Of a stretch of DNA of 64,000 nt, positions 44,553 through 53,429 are shown piece by piece. The DNA comes from Pseudomonas arsenicoxydans (GTDB lineage: Bacteria > Pseudomonadota > Gammaproteobacteria > Pseudomonadales > Pseudomonadaceae). Position numbers and translations under genes: made by a program. The DNA lies in NCBI RefSeq assembly GCF_006438915.1, contig NZ_RCZE01000015.1, positions 110,669-174,668 of the forward strand, written 5' to 3'. The number at the start of each line of letters is the position of its first letter. The stretch's first letter is position 1. The notes under the pieces are model-generated. The model was not told the DNA's origin. It worked only from the letters and a program-made list of their open reading frames with translations, and did not search any database.

Positions 44553-44645
44553 GACAGAACTCTCGAGCGGCGAGCCTCTGCCCTTTCAGGCAGAGGCTGC
44601 GGAACCGCTTAGGAAAAGACGGTTGGTAGCTCGACAGACACAGAC

Positions 44646-46211
44646 TCAGATCTTGTTGAACAAGCCCAGCTGAGCAATCTTGCTGAAGGCCAGTTGCGAC
44701 GCTTGCAACATGGTTTGCTGCAAGGTCAGGCGGGTCATCACTTCGGCCGGATCGGAATCGCGGATTGCCGACTGGGTCTGCGTGTTGGCCAGGACCAGGC
44801 TCTGGTTGGTTTCGCTCTGGGTGTCCAGGGCTGAACCGCGACCGCCCACCGAACTCAGAGAGGTCGACAGCTGATCGGCGCCGCTCGCCAGGTTGCCGAT
44901 ACCCGAGGCCAGTGCTGCCTGAAACTTCTGGATTGCGATCGGGTTGCCAGCGATTGGCGTGTTCAGTGCGGTTTTCAGCTGGTTCACGGTGTCCAGAATG
45001 TTCTGGGTTTCGTGAGTATTCACGGCCACGCTGAACTGATCGCCCGCGCCCGGCGTACCGGCCAGGGTGAAGCTCACGCCCGAGGCGGTGGCGACACCAG
45101 CAACCACAGTGCCGGAAGACACAGGCTGGCTGTTAGGCGTCAACGGTGCGGCATACAGGTCGAACGCGGTGGCGCTGGTGAACTTCATCACCGCCGAACC
45201 GGTCGGGAAACTGGCGTGGTAATTCGCCGGGTTGGTGATGTTGCTGGCAGTGACCTGAGTCGCGGTCGGGTTGCCCGGGCTGCGGGTCGCCGTAAAGGTG
45301 TCAGGCTTGGCCGCCAGGGTAAAGGTGTGGCCCGGCAACACGGTGGCAGCGGTATCACCGGCCGCCAGGTTGATGTTCAGGTTCAGGTCGACACCACGGA
45401 ACGACACGGTCTGGCCGGTTTTGGTGGTTGGGTCGAACGCACCGCCCTGGCTCGCTTCGGCGGTCACGTCGTTGCCGCCCGAATCGGTGATTTTCAACTG
45501 GGTGCCGCTGACGAAATCGACGGTGTACGGCTCGCCTGCGCGGAACTTGTTGTTGTAGGTCACGCTCGACGACACCTGACCGTTGGACAGGACCACGCGA
45601 CCGTCATCCACCGCCGGTGCGGTCATGGTGACCTGGCTGCGGCTGGTGTTGATCGCCTGCTGGAACACTTCCCAACCGGTGCTGTTGGTGGCCATCGACA
45701 TGGTGTCGCCGACCGCCAGATCGAGTGTCACCTGGTCACCGTTGTAGCTGTAGGTGCCGTCGGCATTTTGCGTGAACGGAACGGTGTCGCCCTTGGAACC
45801 GGCGAAGATGTACTTGCCGTTCTCGTCCTTGCTGTTCATCAGGCTCAGCAACTGACCTTCGATCTCGCCCAGCTCCGAAGCGTTGGCCTGACGGTCGGCG
45901 TCGGTGTAACCGGCGTTGCCGGCACCGATGGCCAGTTCCTGGGCGCGCTGCAGCACGTTGGTGATGCTGGTCATGACCGACTCGGTCTGGCCCAGGGTCG
46001 CCTTGAGGGTGTTGGTGTTGGCTTTGTACTGATCAAGCATCGAAGCCTGTTGACCCAATTGCAGCAGGCGCGAAGCACCGACCGGATCATCGGCCGCGGT
46101 GTTGACGCGAACCAGGCTGCTCGCCTCTTCGCTGCTCTTGACCACGTTGGAAAAGTTCTTCTGATAGTTGGCAGCAGAGGACTCGTAAAACTGGGCGGTA
46201 GAAATGCGCAT
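44646..46211 (-). CDS. flgL: Hook-filament junction protein FlgL
   Basis: FlgL (HAP3) joins hook to filament, next to FlgK. The 521-residue product has flagellin-like D0/D1 ends: MRISTAQFYESSAANYQKNFSNVV at the N-terminus and LTLQQTMLQASQLAFSKIAQLGLFNKI at the C-terminus. A large variable centre (about 170-400) makes it longer than enteric FlgL (~317), as is usual in Pseudomonas. It is the last gene of flgFGHIJKL. Confidence 0.97.
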   Translation of the reverse strand: MRISTAQFYESSAANYQKNFSNVVKSSEEASSLVRVNTAADDPVGASRLLQLGQQASMLDQYKANTNTLKATLGQTESVMTSITNVLQRAQELAIGAGNAGYTDADRQANASELGEIEGQLLSLMNSKDENGKYIFAGSKGDTVPFTQNADGTYSYNGDQVTLDLAVGDTMSMATNSTGWEVFQQAINTSRSQVTMTAPAVDDGRVVLSNGQVSSSVTYNNKFRAGEPYTVDFVSGTQLKITDSGGNDVTAEASQGGAFDPTTKTGQTVSFRGVDLNLNINLAAGDTAATVLPGHTFTLAAKPDTFTATRSPGNPTATQVTASNITNPANYHASFPTGSAVMKFTSATAFDLYAAPLTPNSQPVSSGTVVAGVATASGVSFTLAGTPGAGDQFSVAVNTHETQNILDTVNQLKTALNTPIAGNPIAIQKFQAALASGIGNLASGADQLSTSLSSVGGRGSALDTQSETNQSLVLANTQTQSAIRDSDPAEVMTRLTLQQTMLQASQLAFSKIAQLGLFNKI

Positions 46212-46224
46212 GGGCTACGACTCC

Positions 46225-48294
46225 TTAAAGACTGTTGATCAGTGTGCTGAAGATTTCTTGCGCAGCCTTGATGATCTGCGAAGAGGCGGTGTAGTACTGC
46301 TGGTACTTCACCAGGTTGCCGGTTTCCTCATCGAGGTCGACACCGGACAGCGAGTCGCGGGCATTCTTGGCGTTGTCCAGAATCGCGCCGGTCGCCGCGC
46401 TGTCGAGCTTGCCCTGGGCCGCCTTGGCGCCAACACCTTCAACCAGTTTGCCGTAGGCGTCGGTCAGGGAAATGCCCTTGCTGGCGGTGCCGGTGTCCAC
46501 TACTTGCTTGGTCTGCAAGCCGGCCAGTGCGGTGCCGTTACGGTTGTCCAGGGTGCCTGGCTGCGCGATGTTGATATCGATCGCAGTGCCCGTGCCTGGC
46601 GAGCCGGCCACGGTCATGTCGAAGCTGACGGTACGCTGCACGGCGGGCGGGCCCGGGTCCATGATCGGCGCACCCGTGCCGTCCTTGAGAGGCACGGTCA
46701 GGCTCATCGTGTTGTTCTGGTTCGGCTTGATGGTGCCAGTGCTGATCTGCACGCCTTTGGCATCGAGCAACTGGTAAGGCTGGCTGGAACCGTCGGCCGC
46801 TGCGGCACCGAACACCACTTTGACTGGCATGGAGGTGCTCATGCCGGTCTGGATAAGGGCAGTCGTGGCCGTGTCGTAGATGTCGAACTTCGTGGTCAGG
46901 GTTGGCTGACCGCTGGACGAGATGGTCAGGGTGCCGCTGCCGCCCGGCGCAATCGCCGCGCTCAACGGTGCCGCGATCGCCAGACGCTTGGAGTCGGTCA
47001 TCTCGGTCTTGATGTTCGTCGCCGCGTTGCGGGTCGGCGTGATCTTGAAGGTGTCACCGGCGGCAGCCGTACCGCCGCTGAGCTTCAACGAGAAACCGTC
47101 GATCACTGGCGCAGGCGTGGTGGCGGTGTTGAACGGCCCCCCCATCGAAGTACCGTCCGGCAGGCGCTGCACGGTGTAGTTGGTGGCGCTGGTGAAGGTG
47201 ACTTTGTAATCGTTGATGGTCAGCTTGCCGCTGTCTTCGATGCTGACATCAAAGTTGCCGGAACCGGCGCTGTTGCCGACGGTGGCGACACTGCGGTCGG
47301 CCATCTGTGCGGCGCTGTTGACACTGTTGAACAGGTTGGAGCCGAACGCACCGTTCTTGTCGATGCCCTGAGCCTGAAGGCTGTTCATCTGGTCGGCAAC
47401 AACCAGGGCCACGCGCCCCAGTTCGTTCATGGCCGGGTCCAGCACGGTGCTGCGATAGCGAAGCAGACCGCCCATCTCGCCACCGGTCATTACCGAAGTA
47501 ATGTCGACGGTGCTCGAACCACGGTTGAGCTGAATGCCCATGCGCGACGGATCGGCCAGGCTCGGCACCACTTGCAGGGTGCTGGCGGTGCCGCCCATGA
47601 CCAGCGGCTGGCCGCTGCCCAGGTACACATCAAGGTTACCGTCGCGCTCGATGACTTGCGCGCCGGTGAAGGTGGAGAGCTGACGCACGGTTTCGTTACG
47701 CGCATCCAGCAGCTCGTTCGGCATGCCGCCGGCCTTGGAAACTTCGGAAATCTTCTGGTTCAACTGCGCCACGGTGGCGGCCAGTTTGTTGACCTGATCG
47801 GCCATGTTCGTCAGGTTGCCGTTGATGTTCGCGTTCTGCGCGGTCAACTGGGCGGACACTGAGTTGAAGCGGTTGCTCAAGGCCTGGGCATCGCTGAGCA
47901 GCAATTGACGGGACGCATCGTCACCCGGCTTGGCGTTGACGTTCTGCACCGAGGCGAAGAACTTGGTCAGTGCGCCGTTGAGGCCGGTGCCGCTGTCCGA
48001 CAGCAAGGCGTCGAGCGGGCTGATCTGCCCGGCGTAGGCGGCCGCATCGCTATTGAGCGAAGTGGTGGTCTGCAATTGCGCATCGAGGTAGCTGTTGTAG
48101 ACGCGACGCACATCGGCCAGGGTCGTGCCGGTGCCGATGTAGACGTTGCCGAACTGATTCGAGGCTTTGGTGCCCTGCACGGTTTGCTGGCGTGAATAAC
48201 CGGCGGTGTCGGCGTTGGCAATGTTATTGCCGGTAGTCATCAACGAGGATTGGCCAGCGGCCAGACCCGACATCCCGATATTGAGCAAACTCAT
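46225..48294 (-). CDS. flgK: Hook-filament junction protein FlgK
   Basis: FlgK (HAP1) is the first hook-filament junction protein. The 689 residues start MSLLNIGMSGLAAGQSSLMTTGNNIANADTAGYSRQQ, the signature of rod/hook/HAP proteins. The C-terminal helix holds the SGVDLDEETGNLVKYQQYYTASSQII motif. The central region (about 330-570) is a variable surface insertion. It lies 13 bases before flgL. Confidence 0.98.
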   Translation of the reverse strand: MSLLNIGMSGLAAGQSSLMTTGNNIANADTAGYSRQQTVQGTKASNQFGNVYIGTGTTLADVRRVYNSYLDAQLQTTTSLNSDAAAYAGQISPLDALLSDSGTGLNGALTKFFASVQNVNAKPGDDASRQLLLSDAQALSNRFNSVSAQLTAQNANINGNLTNMADQVNKLAATVAQLNQKISEVSKAGGMPNELLDARNETVRQLSTFTGAQVIERDGNLDVYLGSGQPLVMGGTASTLQVVPSLADPSRMGIQLNRGSSTVDITSVMTGGEMGGLLRYRSTVLDPAMNELGRVALVVADQMNSLQAQGIDKNGAFGSNLFNSVNSAAQMADRSVATVGNSAGSGNFDVSIEDSGKLTINDYKVTFTSATNYTVQRLPDGTSMGGPFNTATTPAPVIDGFSLKLSGGTAAAGDTFKITPTRNAATNIKTEMTDSKRLAIAAPLSAAIAPGGSGTLTISSSGQPTLTTKFDIYDTATTALIQTGMSTSMPVKVVFGAAAADGSSQPYQLLDAKGVQISTGTIKPNQNNTMSLTVPLKDGTGAPIMDPGPPAVQRTVSFDMTVAGSPGTGTAIDINIAQPGTLDNRNGTALAGLQTKQVVDTGTASKGISLTDAYGKLVEGVGAKAAQGKLDSAATGAILDNAKNARDSLSGVDLDEETGNLVKYQQYYTASSQIIKAAQEIFSTLINSL

Positions 48295-48317
48295 GGTTCA
48301 GACCTTATGCCTTGTGC

Positions 48318-49613
48318 CTATAGCGGCGTGGTGGAAGCGCCCGTCGCAGCGTAGTTTTGATAACTCGTCATCTGCTTGGCTATCTGCGAGATCTTGCTTG
48401 CGTAATCCGGGTCGGTTGCATACCCGGCTTTCTGCAACTCTCTAACAAACTGTTCTGGGTTATCGGCCGACTTCACAACATCTTGATAGCGATTATTGGT
48501 TTGCAGCAAAGTCACGAGGTCATGGAAGCTGTCTTTGTACGAGTCGTAGGAACGGAACTCGGCCGTCTCCTTGACCATCTCGCCATTCCTGAATTCGCTG
48601 GTGATTGCTCGCGCCGAATCACCCTTCCAACTGGTGCCGGCCTTGATGCCGAACAGGTTGTGGCTGCTGCTGCCATCCTGGGCACGCATGACCGATTTAC
48701 CCCAACCGGTTTCCAGTGCAGCCTGGGCCACCAGGTAACGCGGATCGACGCCAATGCGCTCGGCGGCTTCCTTGGCCATCGGCAGCATGGTGTTGACGAA
48801 TTCGTCGGCGGAGCTGAAGGCTTTCTTCGGCGGCGCGAGAGGAATCTGCGCCATCGCACGGCCGTAAATCTGCATCTGCCCGCGGGACTTATTGTCCGTT
48901 TGCGAGGCCAGCCAATCGCCGTTGAACAGCGGGCCGGCACCGGCCGTGGCCGTCGTCGTAGCGCGTTCAGGCAACAGGGTTTTGTTCGGCGTCGCAGCGG
49001 CAGTCGTGGTGGCTGAAGGCACCAGACCGGCGAGCAAGCGATCCGCCAGTTTCGGCGGCAAGGCCAGACGGCGCTGGTTGATCATCTCCATATCATTGTG
49101 ATGCGTGCCCTCGCCTGCCGGCGCTTTCACCGAACGCGACGCCCACAACGGACGCTGACCATTGAGCCGCGACAGCGGGCCGTCAGTGGCCACGGTACCG
49201 GCCGCAATCGGCGTTGGCACGGCGGCTTTCGCCGCTTCCTGCTTGGCCGCGGACATGGCCGCCGCCTCGCCCGGCGCGAGCGGTTTGTTCTTCGACATCT
49301 GCCGCATCAGCACGTCCGCCAGACCAATGCCACCGCCTTCGCGGGACATGGAAATGGCCAACTGCTGGTCGTACATTTCCTGGTACTGCTTGGCCGCCGG
49401 CGTGTTGAGCGGGTTGTCCTTGCCCAGCGCCTCGGTGGCCGAACGCATGGACTTGAGCATCTCACCGAGGAACAGCGATTCGAACTCCTGCGCCACTTTG
49501 CGCATGTTGCCGTCGCTGTTCTTGTCGCCCACCTTGAGCTGGTTCAAGCGATTCAAGTCCGAATAAGAACCGGAGTCGCTGCTACTGACCAGACCGCTCT
49601 TGCGCATATCCAT
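48318..49613 (-). CDS. flgJ: Peptidoglycan hydrolase FlgJ
   Basis: FlgJ is a dual protein: rod-cap chaperone and muramidase that opens the peptidoglycan for the rod. The N-terminal rod-binding domain (about 35-110) has KVAQEFESLFLGEMLKSMR. A long Ala/Thr-rich linker follows (about 115-270). The C-terminal glucosaminidase domain (about 275-425) has the catalytic Glu in YLVAQAALETGWGKS. At 431 residues it is longer than the enteric protein (~313) because of the linker, which is common in Pseudomonas. Confidence 0.97.
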   Translation of the reverse strand: MDMRKSGLVSSSDSGSYSDLNRLNQLKVGDKNSDGNMRKVAQEFESLFLGEMLKSMRSATEALGKDNPLNTPAAKQYQEMYDQQLAISMSREGGGIGLADVLMRQMSKNKPLAPGEAAAMSAAKQEAAKAAVPTPIAAGTVATDGPLSRLNGQRPLWASRSVKAPAGEGTHHNDMEMINQRRLALPPKLADRLLAGLVPSATTTAAATPNKTLLPERATTTATAGAGPLFNGDWLASQTDNKSRGQMQIYGRAMAQIPLAPPKKAFSSADEFVNTMLPMAKEAAERIGVDPRYLVAQAALETGWGKSVMRAQDGSSSHNLFGIKAGTSWKGDSARAITSEFRNGEMVKETAEFRSYDSYKDSFHDLVTLLQTNNRYQDVVKSADNPEQFVRELQKAGYATDPDYASKISQIAKQMTSYQNYAATGASTTPL

Positions 49614-49624
49614 GACAGCCGTCC

Positions 49625-50740
49625 TCAGATCACGATCAGGTCGGCTTGCAACGCGCCAGCCTGTTTCAGTGCTTCGAGGATCGCCATCAAGTCACCCGGT
49701 GCTGCGCCGACCTGGTTCACCGCTCGGACGATCTCGTCGAGGGTGGTGCCCGGGCCGAACTTGAACATTGGTTTGGCTTCTTGTTGCGCGTTAACCCGCG
49801 AGCGCGGCACGACGGCCGTCTGACCATTGGACAGAGGGCCCGGCTGGCTGACGATCGGGTCTTCGGTGATGGTCACGGTCAGGCTGCCGTGGGTCACGGC
49901 GGCTGGTGACACCTTGACGTTCTGGCCGATCACGATGGTGCCGGTGCGCGAGTTGATGATGACTTTCGCCACCGCCTGACCCGGGTCGACCTCAAGGTTT
50001 TCCAGGATCGACAGGTATTCGACGCGCTGACTTGGATCGAGGGGTGCGCTCACGCGAACCGAGCCGCCATCAATGGCCTGGGCGACGCCCGGGCCGAGCA
50101 TGTTGTTGATCTTGTCGACGATGCGCTTGGCGGTGGTGAAGTCCGAACGGTTGAGGTTCAGCGTCAGGCTATTACCCTGATTGAAACCACTCGGCACCGA
50201 ACGCTCCACCGACGCACCGCCGGGGATACGACCGGCCGACGGAACGTTGACGGTGATCTTCGAACCGTCACGACCTTCCGCATCAAAACCACCCACCACG
50301 AGGTTGCCCTGAGCGACCGCATAGACATTGCCATCGATACCTTTGAGCGGCGTCAGCAGCAAGGTGCCGCCGCGCAGGCTCTTGGAGTTACCAATGGAGG
50401 AAACGGTGATGTCGATCTGTTGACCCGGCTTGGCAAACGCCGGCAGGTCCGCACTGATCGACACCGCAGCAACGTTCTTCAACTGCACGTTACCCGAACC
50501 CGGCGGTACCTTGATGCCGAACTGCGAGAGCATGTTGTTAAAAGTCTGCAGGGTGAAAGGCGTTTGCGTCGTCTGGTCACCGGTGCCGTTAAGCCCGACC
50601 ACCAGGCCGTAGCCGATCAATTGGTTGGAACGTACGCCGGAAATACTGGCGATATCCTTCAGCCGCTCGGCCTGCGCGCTGAACGCGGCGGACAGCATCA
50701 GGGCGGCCACCATGAGGTGTTTAAGATTCAAACTGGCCAC
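49625..50740 (-). CDS. flgI: Flagellar P-ring protein FlgI
   Basis: FlgI forms the P ring in the peptidoglycan layer. The 371-residue precursor has a Sec signal peptide (about residues 1-24, cleaved after AFSAQA) and the family motifs RLKDIASISGVRSNQLIGYGLVVGLNGTGD and GGTLLLTPLKGIDGNVYAVAQG. It starts directly at the flgH stop and is 11 bases from flgJ. Confidence 0.98.
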   Translation of the reverse strand: MASLNLKHLMVAALMLSAAFSAQAERLKDIASISGVRSNQLIGYGLVVGLNGTGDQTTQTPFTLQTFNNMLSQFGIKVPPGSGNVQLKNVAAVSISADLPAFAKPGQQIDITVSSIGNSKSLRGGTLLLTPLKGIDGNVYAVAQGNLVVGGFDAEGRDGSKITVNVPSAGRIPGGASVERSVPSGFNQGNSLTLNLNRSDFTTAKRIVDKINNMLGPGVAQAIDGGSVRVSAPLDPSQRVEYLSILENLEVDPGQAVAKVIINSRTGTIVIGQNVKVSPAAVTHGSLTVTITEDPIVSQPGPLSNGQTAVVPRSRVNAQQEAKPMFKFGPGTTLDEIVRAVNQVGAAPGDLMAILEALKQAGALQADLIVI

Positions 50741-51436
50741 CTAGAAAGGGAACAGCGGGCTGAGGAAGAAACGGTCGAACCAGCCTGGCTGACTCGCATC
50801 GGCAAACGAACCGGTGCCCGAGTAGGTGATGCGTGCATCGGCGACACGGGTCGACGACACGGTGTTGTCGGTGGCGATGTCATCGGCGCGCACCAGACCG
50901 GCAATCCGCACCAGCTCGTCGCCAGTGTTGAGGGTCATCCACTTCTCGCCACGTACCGCGATGATGCCGTTGGGCAGCACATCAGCCACGGTGACGGTGA
51001 TCGAGCCGACGAGGGTGTTGCCCTGCGCCGCTTTGCTGTCGCCCTTGGTCGCGCGGTCGCCTTCATAGGCAGCGTTCAGACTCAGGTCACCACTGCCAAA
51101 CGGGTCGTTGACGCTGGGCGTGGAACCGAACAGCGACGTCAGGCCGATGCTGGCCTTGCTGTTCTTGCCAATCTGCGAGTTGGCGTTTTTGCTCGCCTGG
51201 GTCTTCTCGTTCAGGGTGATGGTGATGATGTCACCGACCCGGAACGCCTTGCGGTCGCCGTACAGGTTCTGTTCAAAACCGGCCTGATAAATCGAGCCAT
51301 TGTTCGCGGCAGCCGGCAACGGCGTACGCGGCAACACCGGCGCGTAATACGGGTCATTGGGCTTGGGCGTCGTGGGGACGCAGCCTGCGAGCACAACAGC
51401 CCCACTCAGTGCCAGAACAGATACAAAGCGATTCAT
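50741..51436 (-). CDS. flgH: Flagellar L-ring lipoprotein FlgH
   Basis: FlgH is the outer-membrane L-ring lipoprotein. The 231-residue precursor has a lipoprotein signal peptide with lipobox LAGC (Cys18). The conserved motifs are FRVGDIITITLNEKTQASK, GSITVTVADVLPNGIIAVRGEKWM and the C-terminal PGWFDRFFLSPLFPF. The order flgG-H-I is standard. Confidence 0.98.
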   Translation of the reverse strand: MNRFVSVLALSGAVVLAGCVPTTPKPNDPYYAPVLPRTPLPAAANNGSIYQAGFEQNLYGDRKAFRVGDIITITLNEKTQASKNANSQIGKNSKASIGLTSLFGSTPSVNDPFGSGDLSLNAAYEGDRATKGDSKAAQGNTLVGSITVTVADVLPNGIIAVRGEKWMTLNTGDELVRIAGLVRADDIATDNTVSSTRVADARITYSGTGSFADASQPGWFDRFFLSPLFPF

Positions 51437-51488
51437 GACCCTACCTCACGGTGTTGCAGGCGACCTCATGGTCGCCTCATAGACTTGA

Positions 51489-52274
51489 TTACAGATTCTG
51501 CGTTACGAACGAGAGCATCTGGTCGGCGGTGGAGATCACCTTGGAGTTCATCTCGTAGGCGCGCTGAGTGGTGATCATGTTGACCATCTCTTCAACGGTG
51601 CTGACGTTGGACGTTTCCAGGGTGTTCTGCAGCGTGGTGCCGAAGCCATTCAGGCCCGGGGTACCGACTTGCGGCGCACCGGATGCGGCGGTTTCCAGGA
51701 ACAGGTTGTTACCCACGGCCTGCAGGCCGGCCGGGTTGATGAAGTCGGCGGTTTGCAGGTTGCCGATCACCTGGTTGGCCGGGTTACCCGGAACGGTGAT
51801 GGACACGGTGCCGTCGCGACCGACCGTGAAGGTCTGCGCGTTGTTGGGAATCACAATGGCCGGTTCCAGGGCGAAGCCGCTGGCGTTGACAACCTGACCG
51901 TTGGAGTCGAGGTGGAAGGTACCGTCACGAGTGTAAGACGTGGTGCCGTCCGGCTGCAGGATCTGGAAGAAACCGCGACCGTCGACTGCCAGGTCAAGTG
52001 GCTGCTCGGTGGTTTGCAGGCTACCGGCGGTGAAGTTTTTCTGGGTGCCGACGATGCGCACACCGGTACCCACTTGCAGACCCGACGGCAGTTCGCTGTC
52101 TTGGGTCGACTGGGCGCCTGGCTGGCGTTTGATCTGATAGAGCAAGTCCTGGAACTCGGCGCGGTCACGTTTGAAACCCGTGGTCGACACGTTGGCCAGG
52201 TTGTTGGAAATAGTGGTCAGGTTGGTGTCCTGGGCGGACAGACCTGTTTTGGCAACCCATAGAGCCGGAAGCAT
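51489..52274 (-). CDS. flgG: Distal rod protein FlgG
   Basis: FlgG builds the distal rod. The 261 residues begin MLPALWVAKTGLSAQDTNLTTISNNLANVSTTGFKRDR, the canonical rod/hook N-terminal motif. The sequence ends TLETSNVSTVEEMVNMITTQRAYEMNSKVISTADQMLSFVTQNL. Length and sequence are typical. A 45-bp spacer separates it from flgF. Confidence 0.98.
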   Translation of the reverse strand: MLPALWVAKTGLSAQDTNLTTISNNLANVSTTGFKRDRAEFQDLLYQIKRQPGAQSTQDSELPSGLQVGTGVRIVGTQKNFTAGSLQTTEQPLDLAVDGRGFFQILQPDGTTSYTRDGTFHLDSNGQVVNASGFALEPAIVIPNNAQTFTVGRDGTVSITVPGNPANQVIGNLQTADFINPAGLQAVGNNLFLETAASGAPQVGTPGLNGFGTTLQNTLETSNVSTVEEMVNMITTQRAYEMNSKVISTADQMLSFVTQNL

Positions 52275-52319
52275 TCGATTCTCCTCGTGCGCCTGTTTTA
52301 CGGCGCGACGTTCTGATAA

Positions 52320-53060
52320 TTAGCTGATCTGCAAGACCCGAGCCATGGCCTGGTCATCGTCTTTGGCGGTGTTCATCATCTTGATGTGCAGTTCGAACTG
52401 CTTCGACAGAGCCAGCACCGAGGTCATTTCTTCCACGGCGTTGACGTTGCTCGACTCGAGGAACCCGGACACCAGTTTGACGCCGGAGTCGGCTTGCGCC
52501 GGCTTGCCGTCCTTGGTGTGGATCGAACCATCCAGGCCTTTGGTCATGTTCTTGAGGTCAGGGTTGACCAGCTTGATGCGGTCGACCTCAGCCATCACGC
52601 GCGGGCCTTCGCCCATCGCTCGAATGCTGATGGTGCCGTCTTCGCCGACTTCGATCTGCTGCTCGGGCGGCACGGCGATCGGACCGCCATTGCCCATCAC
52701 GGGCATGCCGTTGCCGGCACGCAGAACGCCGAGGGCATCCACGTTCAGGCTGCCGGTGCGCACGTAGCTTTCAGCGCCATCGGGAGTCTGCACGGCAATC
52801 CAGCCGTTGCCTTGCACCGCGACGTCGAGGTCACGACCGGTCTCGACCAGCGAACCAGGGGAGAAGTCGGTGGCCGGGCGTTCAGTCATTGCAAACGCAC
52901 GTGCCGGAAAGCTGTCACCAAACACCGGCATCGAACGGGCCTGTTCCAGGTCCTTCTGAAAACCGTTGGTGGAGATGTTTGCCAGGTTGTTGGCATGAGC
53001 CTTCTGCGCCAGTGCATTCTGGCTGGCGCCGGTCATTGCCACATAAAGGTACTTGTCCAC
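52320..53060 (-). CDS. flgF: Proximal rod protein FlgF
   Basis: FlgF is a proximal rod subunit. The start is assigned to a GTG at 53060 (product (M)DKYLYVAMTGASQN...), which matches other FlgF N-termini and follows AGAGGAAAG; the open frame upstream to 53162 has no similarity. The 246-residue protein has the ANNLANISTNGFQKDLEQ motif and the C-terminal MTSVLALSKQFELHIKMMNTAKDDD. It is the first gene of flgFGHIJKL. Confidence 0.96.
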   Translation of the reverse strand: MDKYLYVAMTGASQNALAQKAHANNLANISTNGFQKDLEQARSMPVFGDSFPARAFAMTERPATDFSPGSLVETGRDLDVAVQGNGWIAVQTPDGAESYVRTGSLNVDALGVLRAGNGMPVMGNGGPIAVPPEQQIEVGEDGTISIRAMGEGPRVMAEVDRIKLVNPDLKNMTKGLDGSIHTKDGKPAQADSGVKLVSGFLESSNVNAVEEMTSVLALSKQFELHIKMMNTAKDDDQAMARVLQIS

Positions 53061-53117
53061 ACTCTTTCCTCTGCATGCCGGACGTTTGCCGCCCACCGCT
53101 GTACTGATGAGCGTTAA

Positions 53118-53132
53118 GCAATTTGCAGACCA
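53118..53132 (-). promoter_or_regulatory. Probable sigma-54 promoter of flgF operon
   Basis: On the minus strand TGGTCTGCAAATTGC has GG and GC exactly ten bases apart and a perfect TTGC -12 box, but TCT replaces CAC after the GG. It lies 58 bp upstream of the flgF GTG. The flgFGHIJKL operon is RpoN/FleR dependent in P. aeruginosa, which fits. Confidence 0.62.
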
Positions 53133-53278
53133 ACTTTCTTTTGGCGGCGCCGGGCCCGGCAAACAAAGGACTTGAGGGGTTTCAGAGGGGAATGGGGGAT
53201 TGTGTCAAAGTCGAAAAACCGGCGGTGTTATGCCGGTGGGTGGCAAGTGTCGGCCTTCATGACTGGCGCTTGGCAACC

Positions 53279-53412
53279 TGTGGCGAGGGAGCTTGCTCCC
53301 GTTGGGCTGCGAAGCAACCCCAAAAGGACAACCGAGTTCTGGCAGACAGGAAGCATTGGATGGTTATGCGGCCGCTTCGCGCCCGAGCGGGAGCAAGCTC
53401 CCTCGCCACAAA
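53279..53412. repeat. Long inverted repeat (REP-like arms)
   Basis: TGGCGAGGGAGCTTGCTCCC on the left is complementary to GGGAGCAAGCTCCCTCGCCA on the right, about 95 bp apart. It lies between the phhR stop and the flgF promoter, the end of the phhR message. Confidence 0.88.
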
Positions 53413-53429
53413 CTGGTCATGACCACTGC

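Noticed and set aside
53163..53420. Possible small gene between phhR and flgF (for example a frame from 53172)
   Set aside because: The region is the GTGGCGAGGG-type inverted repeat plus the flgF promoter; the open frame continues into the antisense of phhR.
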